NCBI GenBank assembly: GCA_964451985.1
Contig: CAYVKB010000100.1
Location: 1-6,601 of the forward strand
DNA from: GBS-DC sp964451985
GTDB taxonomy: Bacteria > Armatimonadota > Fimbriimonadia > Fimbriimonadales > GBS-DC
DNA length: 6,601 nt
Reading direction: 5' to 3'
Shown here: one piece after another, positions 1 through 5,697 of the stretch
Layout: each line of letters opens with the position of its first letter
Numbering within the stretch: the stretch's first letter is position 1
Notes under the pieces: generated by a model
Seen by the model: the letters and a program-made list of their open reading frames with translations, nothing else
Told to the model about the DNA's origin: nothing
Databases searched by the model: none
Translations under genes and position numbers: made by a program

Positions 1-1
1 T

Positions 2-829
2 CGTTCCGATGGCGGCACAGACGGGGATGCTCCCGTCGAAAACAACTTCTGGGATGAAGGCAGCGGAGTTCACGGCAAGGCTCGACCGTGGGAGCTGCCC
101 GCCGATAGCCCCGACGCCCACTCCCTGAGCGATTTCGACCGCCAGAGCCTGCGCGAGGAGGTCGCACGGCGCATTCTGGAGGTGCAGAAAACACGCGGGG
201 ACATGCCCGCCGGCTGGACGCGCTGGGCAGAGGAGGTGGTAAAACCCCGCGTGAACTGGCGTGAGCGGCTCAAGCGCATCGTGCGGGGCGCGATTAACGA
301 GGGGTTCGGGCGCCGCCTCGATTATAGCTACCGCCGACCGCACCGCCGCGCCGAGATTTACAAGCCTTTTCTTATGCCTGCGCTGCAAGGGGAGTACCGC
401 CCGCGTATGGCAGTAGTGGTGGATACCTCCGGCTCCATCGGCGACCGCGAGTTGACGCAGGCGATGGCGGAGGTGCGCGCCGTGCTGGAGCAGCTACGCG
501 TGCGCATCACGATTATTCCATGCGACGCCGTGCCCTACGAAGCCGTGCAGGTGCTAAGCCGACGCGACTGGGAACTGGCACGAGGCAAGATGAAAGGCGG
601 AGGTGGAACGGATATGCGTAAGGGGATCGAGGCGGCGCAACGCCTCACGCCCCCGCCCGACGCGATTATCGTGCTGACCGATGGGTACACACCATTCCCT
701 GAGAAGCCGCCCACGCGCCAAGAGCCGACGATTATCTGGGGCGTCTGGCGCTATGGGGACAATACACCGTGTAAACCACCGTGTCCCCCATGGCGTGCGC
801 AGGAGATTGTGGAGATACCGGTAGAGTAG
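2..829 (+). CDS. VWA-like metallopeptidase-family protein (DUF2201 type), C-terminal part, 5' end outside window
   Basis: The reading frame is open from the left edge to a TAG at 827-829, giving 275 codons with no start in view, so the gene is truncated by the window. Seen: a conserved linker with RPWELP, RWAEE and DYSYRRPHRR, then a von Willebrand A-like fold. Its metal-site motif is DTSGS (422-436), followed by a GGGGTDM loop (596-616) and an LTDGYTPFP strand and loop near 672-698. This order is typical of the DUF2201 family, in which an N-terminal HExxH-type putative metallopeptidase domain precedes the VWA-like domain; that N-terminal part would lie upstream of the window. Members often sit beside a MoxR-type AAA ATPase and are thought to work with it, but neither substrate nor process is known here. 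The GTG at 182 is only an internal codon, because clear family sequence lies upstream of it. The end of the protein is odd: a Cys/Pro-rich TPCKPPCPPW segment is encoded by a hairpin-forming stretch. The family call is confident; the role is not. Confidence 0.88.
   Translation, partial: RSDGGTDGDAPVENNFWDEGSGVHGKARPWELPADSPDAHSLSDFDRQSLREEVARRILEVQKTRGDMPAGWTRWAEEVVKPRVNWRERLKRIVRGAINEGFGRRLDYSYRRPHRRAEIYKPFLMPALQGEYRPRMAVVVDTSGSIGDRELTQAMAEVRAVLEQLRVRITIIPCDAVPYEAVQVLSRRDWELARGKMKGGGGTDMRKGIEAAQRLTPPPDAIIVLTDGYTPFPEKPPTRQEPTIIWGVWRYGDNTPCKPPCPPWRAQEIVEIPVE
753..791. repeat. Dyad repeat inside the 3' end of the VWA-like gene
   Basis: ATGGGGACA (753-761) is matched by TGTCCCC (782-788), continuing through one extra C to AT at 790-791. 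This gives a perfect 7-bp stem extendable to about 9 bp with a bulge. Between the arms lie two direct copies of CACCGTGT (764-771 and 777-784). It is read in frame as the Cys/Pro-rich tail of the upstream protein. It could be a small dispersed palindromic element or, as an RNA hairpin 38 nt before the stop, part of 3'-end processing. No U-tract follows, so it is not an intrinsic terminator. Confidence 0.5.
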
Positions 830-896
830 AGAAAGCCTTCGCTAAATCGGGCGCGCCGTCGATAAAGTCCGCGGGTGGCTTGCCTTGTGGCGGGCG

Positions 897-912
897 GCTG
901 ATGGCCATCAGC
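897..912. repeat. Perfect 16-bp palindrome between convergent genes
   Basis: GCTGATGGCCATCAGC reads identically on both strands. It lies in the 135-bp gap between two convergent stop codons (829 and 965). A perfect 16-mer dyad with no spacer could be a protein-binding site or half of a cruciform. It is a poor intrinsic terminator, because an RNA stem would have to open its centre to form a loop and neither flank is a T-run. The rest of 830-964 shows no RNA gene and no convincing gene. Confidence 0.5.
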
Positions 913-964
913 GATAAATTTGGCTTCTCGCGTATGGTTGCCATCCTCTCAAGTAGTAATACCT

Positions 965-2437
965 TTACTTCACCGCGTCCTCGACCTCGCTGGCGCTGTC
1001 GGGGGCTGCCTCCTTGATGCGTGTGGCTTGCACGGTGCGGATGCGATGCCCCTCAATCGCATGCACGCGCAGTTCCCAGCCGTCTACACGAACGGTCTCA
1101 CCTGTGGTGGGCTGATGCCCCAGCTGCCCGAACACGTAGCCTCCCAGCGTATCGAACTCTTCCGACTCCAGCGTGACACCCAGCAGCTCGCTCGCATCGT
1201 CCAAGTGCAGTTTTGCGTCGATCAGCAGTGAACCGTCGGGTAGGGTATTCACTTCAGGCTCTGGCTCGACATCGTACTCGTCCTGAATCTCGCCTACAAT
1301 CTCTTCCACGAGGTCTTCCAGCGTCACCAAGCCCGAAGTGCCGCCGTATTCGTCTTGGAGGATTGCCATATGTACGCGCTGGCGGCGCATCTCCTGCAGC
1401 AAGTCCACCACGCGCTTGCTTTCGGGCACAAAGAACGCGGGACGCATCACCTCGAGCAGCGAGAACTTGCCCCCCGTCTCGCAGAAGCGCAGCAGGTCTT
1501 TCGCATGCACCACGCCCACGATGTTGTCCAGGCTGCCCTCGTACACAGGAATGCGCGTGTGTCCCGTCTCGCGCACGAGTTTGATGAGTTCCTGCCCGGT
1601 GGCGTTGGCGGGCACGGCTTTGATGTCCACGCGCGGCGTCATCACCTCACGGGCAATCGTGTCCGTGAACTCGAAGATGGACTGAATCATCTCCTTCTCT
1701 TGCTCTTCGATAACGCCCTGTTCCTCGCCTGCTTCCACCAGCACGCGCAGCTCTTCCTCGCTGACCACGGGCGCGAGGCGTTGCATTTGGATGCCGAACA
1801 GACGAAGCGTCATGCGCGTGACGAGGTTCACGCCCCAGATAGGAAGCGCGAATAGGCGGTCGAACAGCACCAGTGGCGCGACGGTCGCCAGCGCGACGCG
1901 CTCGGAATGGGTAATCGCAATACTGCGAGGTACGGTCTCGCCGAAAATCACGTAGGCGAACGCTGTCAACGAGGCGATAATCACGACGCTCACGCCCTGC
2001 ATGCTCCAGCCTGTCGTTTGCTGCAGGGGCATCAGCAGACGGTGCAGAGGCTCCGCCAAGGTGGTTGCAGCCACCGCCGACGCCAGGAAACCCAGGAGGT
2101 TGAGTCCTACCTGAATCGTGGAGAGGAACCGCGACGGCTCGTTAGTGAACATCATCAGGTAGGGCGCGAGGCGATGTTTTTGATCAGTAAGCATGCGCAC
2201 CCAGCTGCGCCGCACCGAAGTGAGCGCTGCCTCCGCCATCGAGAAATAAGCATTCAGCAATAGCAACGCAAGCAGTACCGCGAGACTGGCAAACGGCGTG
2301 AGACCGTTCGGTTCAGAGGTGGGCGCAGCAGGCTCCGACTGTCCATAGAGCGTCCATGTTGCTGCAATCAGCGCAATCAGCGCAAGGGTCCCGAATCTCC
2401 AAGGTGATTTTTGACGGCGACTGTTAGGGTTTTCCAT
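965..2437 (-). CDS. CNNM/CorC-type transporter: DUF21, two CBS domains, CorC_HlyC domain
   Basis: This 490-residue inner-membrane protein has the full architecture of the bacterial CNNM/CorC ('hemolysin-like') family. Residues 15-32 are a signal-like hydrophobic segment. The DUF21 membrane domain spans about 47-225, with the ion-site motif NAYFSMAEAALTS at 62-74 and a GETVPRS motif at 166-172 (the family usually has GEIVPKS). A CBS pair follows at about 262-385, including a clear DEYGGTSGLVTLEDLVEEI block, and a CorC_HlyC (transporter-associated) domain at about 396-475. The family's best-supported role is Mg2+ export or homeostasis controlled by ATP binding at the CBS pair; the older hemolysin label is historical. 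ATG is chosen because AGGAGG lies 11 nt upstream at 2449-2454, overlapping the TGA of the preceding lipid-kinase gene. The gap to that gene is 16 nt, so this is the last gene of the five-gene operon. Transport direction and ion are inferred from the family, not shown here. Confidence 0.95.
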   Translation of the reverse strand: MENPNSRRQKSPWRFGTLALIALIAATWTLYGQSEPAAPTSEPNGLTPFASLAVLLALLLLNAYFSMAEAALTSVRRSWVRMLTDQKHRLAPYLMMFTNEPSRFLSTIQVGLNLLGFLASAVAATTLAEPLHRLLMPLQQTTGWSMQGVSVVIIASLTAFAYVIFGETVPRSIAITHSERVALATVAPLVLFDRLFALPIWGVNLVTRMTLRLFGIQMQRLAPVVSEEELRVLVEAGEEQGVIEEQEKEMIQSIFEFTDTIAREVMTPRVDIKAVPANATGQELIKLVRETGHTRIPVYEGSLDNIVGVVHAKDLLRFCETGGKFSLLEVMRPAFFVPESKRVVDLLQEMRRQRVHMAILQDEYGGTSGLVTLEDLVEEIVGEIQDEYDVEPEPEVNTLPDGSLLIDAKLHLDDASELLGVTLESEEFDTLGGYVFGQLGHQPTTGETVRVDGWELRVHAIEGHRIRTVQATRIKEAAPDSASEVEDAVK

Positions 2438-2453
2438 AGAGCGTGTTTCCTCC

Positions 2454-3257
2454 TCATCGGGGCGTGAGCCAGAAAATCAGCGCGCCCAGCCCGACACCAA
2501 GCAGGCTGCCCAGCACTACTTCGCGCCAGCTGTGGATGTTCGCCTCCACGCGGCTTTGGGCAATCAGCGCCGCCAGCAACAACGCCAGCACCGCCGCCAG
2601 CAAATCGCCCGACACGACGATAATCGCCAGCGCGAAGAAAAAGCCCAACGCCGCATGCCCGCTCACTGCGCCCCCATGAAACAGGCGCACTTTGCCCTGT
2701 GTAGCCAGTACTTTCACTAACGAGACAATCACGAAGACTAAGATGACTCCAATCGTCACGGCGACGGCGAGAGTGGGTTCGGCGCGTTCCATTCGCAGGC
2801 GGATTTGCTCCAGTCGCAGGTCACCCATAAACAGCACCCACGCTACCACCACCGCGTTCAGCGTCGCCACCAGCACTGCGCCCGCGGCGATGTCTTTGGC
2901 GAACTTCGCTTTCGGATGGTATTCTTCAGTCACCAGGTCGACGGTCGCTTCAATCGCGGAGTTGAACATCTCGGCGATTAGCACGAGCGAGATGGTGAAC
3001 AATAGCACGAGCATTTCGCGCTTATCGAGGCGGAACAGCAGCCCCATCAGTAGCACCAGCGCCACGCTGAAGAAGTGGAATCGCATATGGCGTTGGGTGC
3101 GCACGACGGCAACGATACCCTCCAAAGCGTAGCGGAATCCTTCCAGCGGATGGCGTCGCTGGGCGGGCGTCTCGGGAGGCTCCGCCTCGCCGTTGCGGGG
3201 CGGTTGGGGAATCGGTTCGCGCACTCGTTCAGGCGGCTCGGAGTCAGGCTTCCTCAT
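2454..3257 (-). CDS. Diacylglycerol/undecaprenol kinase fused to a PAP2 lipid phosphatase domain
   Basis: This 267-residue membrane protein has two enzymatic halves. After a Pro/Glu-rich, probably disordered N-terminus (1-38) comes a DgkA-family trimeric kinase domain at about 39-145. It shows FRYALEGI, the catalytic block AEMFNSAIEATVDLV (E96, N99, E103, D107) and AKDIAAGAVL (K121, D122). Residues 160-265 are a PAP2 phosphatase-like domain with K189, R191, the SGH motif at 199-201, and SR (235-236) followed by H242. The usual Asp four residues after that His is Glu (E246). In Gram-positive bacteria DgkA relatives phosphorylate undecaprenol, and PAP2 enzymes dephosphorylate undecaprenyl (pyro)phosphate or phosphatidate. 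A fused pair would act on the same carrier-lipid pool. The start codon lies inside the end of ybeY (14-nt overlap) with GAGGAG 13 nt upstream; no other Met occurs before residue 58. The domain calls are strong; the substrate is inference. Confidence 0.93.
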   Translation of the reverse strand: MRKPDSEPPERVREPIPQPPRNGEAEPPETPAQRRHPLEGFRYALEGIVAVVRTQRHMRFHFFSVALVLLMGLLFRLDKREMLVLLFTISLVLIAEMFNSAIEATVDLVTEEYHPKAKFAKDIAAGAVLVATLNAVVVAWVLFMGDLRLEQIRLRMERAEPTLAVAVTIGVILVFVIVSLVKVLATQGKVRLFHGGAVSGHAALGFFFALAIIVVSGDLLAAVLALLLAALIAQSRVEANIHSWREVVLGSLLGVGLGALIFWLTPR

Positions 3258-3927
3258 AGCGTGAATACCACTCCTCGCGGGCGGCGTAGCCCAGTCGTCT
3301 CAGCGTCGATACCGCACGGGCGTTCATCCTCGCACGCTCCGTTTCGGTAGAGTCGTCGTAGCCCATTAGATGTAGTGTACCATGTAACGCCAGCATGAGC
3401 AATTCTGTAATCAGGTCGTGCTGATTGAGCGCGGCTTGCCGTTCGGCGGTTTCGAGGGAGATGATAAGGTCGCCAAGAGGCGTGGGATCCGTTGATTGCA
3501 CCTCATCTCCTGTCCCCTTCTGCATAAACGGAGAGGGGGGAGTCACGGATTGCCTACCCACTACCTGCTGTCCCTCTCTTTCGACAGAGAGGGGGCTGGT
3601 GGGTGAGATGGGGTCATCAGCGGCGATAGAGATAAGGGGTGAGGTCGCGACTTCGTACCCAAAACTTAGTACATCGGTTGCCCTATCCACGCCCCGATAG
3701 GCGCGGTTGAGTTCACGAATTTCGGCGTCGGTCGTAAGATAGACGCAGACCTCGGGAGACTCTTCACTGCGCTCGGAACTGCGTTCGGCATCCACCAGCG
3801 CGTCCACCGCCTCTTGTAGGGCGTGTTCCAGTGTTTCTGACCATGCTACGCCCCAGTGCGCCTGTAGTATCGGTTCCACTTCGGGCACGACCTGTAAAGC
3901 AACCGCGAGACTACGGATGGACGGCAT
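3244..3927 (-). CDS. ybeY: Endoribonuclease/rRNA maturation factor YbeY carrying an inserted repeat segment
   Basis: This 227-residue YbeY is a metal-dependent single-strand endoribonuclease family member involved in 16S rRNA 3' maturation and ribosome quality control in the cytosol. Seen: LNRAYRG (73-79), DRATDVLSF (81-89), LGDLIIS (151-157) and the metal site HGTLHLMGYDD (H182, H186, D192). The third ligand is usually His; Asp at this position occurs in some lineages as I recall. YbeY proteins are usually about 140-180 residues; the excess lies mainly between SFGYE (88-92) and LGD (151-153), where 58 residues replace the usual 10-25. That segment is encoded by a CT/GA-rich palindromic repeat, yet the frame stays open and the catalytic block is intact. 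The frame could be opened further upstream to 4017, but ATG 3927 is preferred: it limits the overlap with pgpH to 17 nt and begins the conserved part. Only a weak GAAGAAG precedes it, suggesting translational coupling. The overlap with the downstream lipid kinase is 14 nt. Confidence 0.93.
   Translation of the reverse strand: MPSIRSLAVALQVVPEVEPILQAHWGVAWSETLEHALQEAVDALVDAERSSERSEESPEVCVYLTTDAEIRELNRAYRGVDRATDVLSFGYEVATSPLISIAADDPISPTSPLSVEREGQQVVGRQSVTPPSPFMQKGTGDEVQSTDPTPLGDLIISLETAERQAALNQHDLITELLMLALHGTLHLMGYDDSTETERARMNARAVSTLRRLGYAAREEWYSRYEEA
3500..3645. repeat. Composite double-hairpin repeat element inserted inside ybeY
   Basis: The left end ACCTCATCTC (3500-3509) can pair with GAGATGGGGT (3605-3614, one wobble) or with GGGGTGAGGT (3636-3645, two wobbles). 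The element is therefore about 115 or 146 bp. Inside are two hairpins: a decayed one, CCCCT (3514-3518) with AGGGG (3534-3538), and a perfect one, CCCTCTCT (3572-3579) with AGAGAGGG (3586-3593) around a 6-nt loop. The second is embraced by ACCCAC (3556-3561) and GTGGGT (3599-3604). Two successive C-rich/G-rich hairpins bounded by CCTCA/TGAGG ends resemble the CT/GA-rich dispersed repeats I recall from Chloroflexota and cyanobacterial genomes. It is translated in frame as about residues 95-143 of YbeY. Neither 115 nor 146 is a multiple of three, so the true ends, a target duplication or later small indels must account for the retained frame. Confidence 0.75.
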
Positions 3928-5425
3928 AGATGGGGTCTTCTTCTGTCTGAGTACCGGTTGGGTACTCGATTCGGCGATGACGCGCCGCCACCAGCACACG
4001 CACGAACGCCTCCTCAATCAGTTTCAAGTCGCGGAAGGTGAGGTTGCACTCGTCGAGTTGCCCATCTTGGCGGCGCATTTCGACCATTTCGTGGACGAAG
4101 TTCGCCAGTCGCGCGGGTGTCACATCGCCCAGCACGCGCGAGGCGGCTTCCACACTGTCGGCGAGCATCACAATCGCCGCCTCACGGGTTTGGGGCTTAG
4201 GACCCTCGTAGCGGAAATGTTGCTCTAGAACGGGGTCATGCCTGCCGTTGATGGCTTGGTAGTAAAAGTAGGTAATCAGCGAAGTACCGTGATGCTGTGC
4301 AATGATGTCGCATACGGCGGTCGGCAGGCGGTGCTGACGCGCCAGTTCCACGCCATCACGCACGTGGGCAGCGATAATCCGCGCCGAAAGCGTGGGGTTA
4401 ATCTGCGCGTGCAGGTTATCGACGCCTTCTTGATTCTCGATGAAGAATTCAGGCTTATGGAGCTTGCCGATGTCGTGGTAGTAGCCGGCGACGCGGGCGA
4501 GCAGCGGGTCAGCACCGATAGCGAGCGCAGCTTCCTCCGCCAGTTGCCCCACCTGCTGGCTGTGGAAGTAGGTTCCAGGCGCTTTGTCGCGCAGCTCGCG
4601 CAACAGGGGCTGCTCCAGCGAGGCGAGTTCCATCAGCGTCATCGGGGTAGCGAGACGGAAAGGACGCTCCAACAGGGTCAGCCCCAGCCAGAAGAGCGCG
4701 ATTGCGCCTACACCCGCTGCTATGCCCCACATCCCGCTGGTGAGCGCGTCCAGCCATGCACCTGCAAAGCTCCCACTGAACGCGGTGACCATCAGCAGCC
4801 CGCTCAACAGCGTGCCCGCGATGAACAGATGGTTCCGCCGACGCATAGGAGCAATCGCCAGAATCGCGCTCCAGCCCGCCAAGCCGACCGCACAGCAAGT
4901 GTGAATAGGCAACTTCAGCGTAGCCGCTACACCGCCCAGCAATACAGCGAAGACGTAAAGCGCAAGCAGGGGATGGATAAGTACACTCAATAACATGCCG
5001 CCCGCAATCAACGGGGCGAACGCCAGAAAACCGAGTTCGGGGCTAAGCGTCGCGCCTTGCCCCACCAGCGACGCCGCACGCACACCCAGCAAACTGAAAA
5101 AGACAATCAACGCCGTGAGTGCAAGTCCCGTCTCGCGCGTGCTATGGGCAATCGGTGAACGCAGCGCAAGCCCTGTGGGGCGCAGCAAGCCCGTGAGCTG
5201 ACAAAAGGCGACCAGCAGCCCCACCTGCGCGGCAGCAATTGCCACGCGCTCGAGAGCAGTAGTGGGCAGGGTGCGCAACTCGCCGTTCAGAAGCGCAAGC
5301 GTGGCAACTGCCAGCACGCCCAAAGCCAGTGGAGCACGCAACAGCTGCTGCAGGCGTCGCCAAGAGGCTGCCTGCGCATTGCGCTTTCGCGCCCCGCGCC
5401 GCGCACTCCGAGTTAGCACGCGCAT
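3911..5425 (-). CDS. pgpH: HD-family c-di-AMP phosphodiesterase, PgpH-like, lacking the extracellular 7TMR-HDED domain
   Basis: This 504-residue polytopic membrane protein has a cytoplasmic HD phosphohydrolase domain. After a basic N-terminus come about eight hydrophobic segments (roughly 29-48, 60-80, 98-120, 130-148, 150-170, 176-193, 200-218, 228-252), matching a 7TM-7TMR_HD membrane part. The HD domain at about 270-435 has all expected metal ligands: H288, H317-D318 in YYHDIGK, H354, H378-H379 and D423 in LADSVEAASR. PgpH enzymes hydrolyse c-di-AMP to pApA. Typical members are about 700 residues, with a roughly 200-residue extracellular 7TMR-HDED domain after the first helix. Here only about 10 residues separate the first two hydrophobic segments, so the sensor domain is missing. 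The gene lies 21 nt after rpsU and overlaps ybeY by 17 nt, an order shared with Gram-positive pgpH-ybeY-dgkA clusters. No Shine-Dalgarno precedes ATG 5425, so translation may depend on upstream rpsU translation. Family is certain; c-di-AMP specificity is inferred. Confidence 0.92.
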   Translation of the reverse strand: MRVLTRSARRGARKRNAQAASWRRLQQLLRAPLALGVLAVATLALLNGELRTLPTTALERVAIAAAQVGLLVAFCQLTGLLRPTGLALRSPIAHSTRETGLALTALIVFFSLLGVRAASLVGQGATLSPELGFLAFAPLIAGGMLLSVLIHPLLALYVFAVLLGGVAATLKLPIHTCCAVGLAGWSAILAIAPMRRRNHLFIAGTLLSGLLMVTAFSGSFAGAWLDALTSGMWGIAAGVGAIALFWLGLTLLERPFRLATPMTLMELASLEQPLLRELRDKAPGTYFHSQQVGQLAEEAALAIGADPLLARVAGYYHDIGKLHKPEFFIENQEGVDNLHAQINPTLSARIIAAHVRDGVELARQHRLPTAVCDIIAQHHGTSLITYFYYQAINGRHDPVLEQHFRYEGPKPQTREAAIVMLADSVEAASRVLGDVTPARLANFVHEMVEMRRQDGQLDECNLTFRDLKLIEEAFVRVLVAARHRRIEYPTGTQTEEDPIYAVHP

Positions 5426-5446
5426 CGGCGTAATGATGAAAATGCG

Positions 5447-5614
5447 TTATCTCTTGCGCCGTCGCTGCTTTTGACGCCGACGCCGTTCGCTCGGCTTCTC
5501 GTAGTGCGCGTGGCGCTTATACTCCTGCAAAATCCCGCTCTGCTCCAACGCTTTCTTGAAACGGCGTAGAGCATTATCGATAGACTCGTTCTGTCGAACC
5601 TGTATCTGTGCCAA
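5447..5614 (-). CDS. rpsU: Small ribosomal subunit protein bS21, TTG start
   Basis: This 55-residue basic protein is bacterial ribosomal protein S21, a late-binding 30S component near the 16S 3' end. The N-terminus reads QIQVRQNESIDNALRRFKKA after the start and Ala, the middle ILQEYKRHAHYEKPSERRRR, and the tail KQRRRKR; all three are the classic S21 pattern and the length is normal. The start is a TTG at 5612-5614, supported by a perfect AGGAGG 10 nt upstream and by alignment with the invariant start of the family; there is no ATG in this frame nearby. It is the first gene of the minus-strand operon, 21 nt before pgpH, and has its own promoter and a structured leader. A frame on the same strand, offset, runs through this locus but has no family resemblance and is a shadow. 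Identity is very secure. Confidence 0.96.
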   Translation of the reverse strand: MAQIQVRQNESIDNALRRFKKALEQSGILQEYKRHAHYEKPSERRRRQKQRRRKR

Positions 5615-5624
5615 TGGTTTGTCG

Positions 5625-5630
5625 CCTCCT
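5625..5630 (-). promoter_or_regulatory. Ribosome binding site deciding the TTG start of rpsU
   Basis: A perfect AGGAGG on the minus strand lies 10 nt before the TTG at 5614. It sits three bases downstream of the leader stem, so stem formation could affect its access. Confidence 0.9.
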
Positions 5631-5633
5631 TCA

Positions 5634-5689
5634 CTCTGGCAGTGGTAGACATACAGGATTCGCGCCTCGTCGCCCCGCTCCTGCCAAAG
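5634..5689 (-). promoter_or_regulatory. Structured 5' leader of the rpsU operon
   Basis: On the transcript CTTTGGCAG (5689-5681) pairs with CTGCCAGAG (5642-5634): nine base pairs, one of them a wobble. This closes a 38-nt loop. The 5' arm starts about two bases after the predicted transcription start and the 3' arm ends three bases before AGGAGG. A competing five-pair helix, CAGGA (5683-5679) with TCCTG (5658-5654), shares bases with the 5' arm, so two mutually exclusive folds are possible. This layout would suit translational autocontrol by a ribosomal protein, but I recognise no known leader family. Confidence 0.45.
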
Positions 5690-5697
5690 GTCGCATG

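Noticed and set aside
182..829. GTG 182 as the true start of the VWA-like gene
   Set aside because: The same frame is open to the left edge and encodes conserved family sequence (RPWELP and following helix) upstream of 182.
897..930. Intrinsic terminator at the 16-bp palindrome
   Set aside because: There is no T-run on either side in the transcribed directions and the dyad has no loop.
1355..1855. Long plus-strand open frame opposite the CNNM gene
   Set aside because: His/Arg-rich composition is typical of the antisense of a GC-rich gene; the minus-strand frame carries complete DUF21-CBS-CorC motifs.
3500..3645. Insertion sequence or CRISPR fragment in ybeY
   Set aside because: No transposase, no repeated spacer-repeat pattern and only hairpins bounded by complementary ends; it fits a small non-coding palindromic element.
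3928..4017. Upstream extension of ybeY adding 30 residues inside pgpH
   Set aside because: The extension (Arg/Cys/Trp-rich) has no YbeY similarity and lies wholly in the C-terminal pgpH coding sequence; ATG 3927 gives a normal short overlap.
4238..4993. 251-codon plus-strand open frame opposite pgpH
   Set aside because: It is the antisense shadow of the HD and membrane regions; no recognisable motif, and Gln/Arg-rich wording is characteristic of such shadows.
5631..5696. 22-codon upstream open frame starting ATG 5696 and ending TGA just before the rpsU Shine-Dalgarno
   Set aside because: Its ATG lies directly after the -10 box and before the expected transcription start, so it would not be in the transcript; it also has no ribosome binding site.
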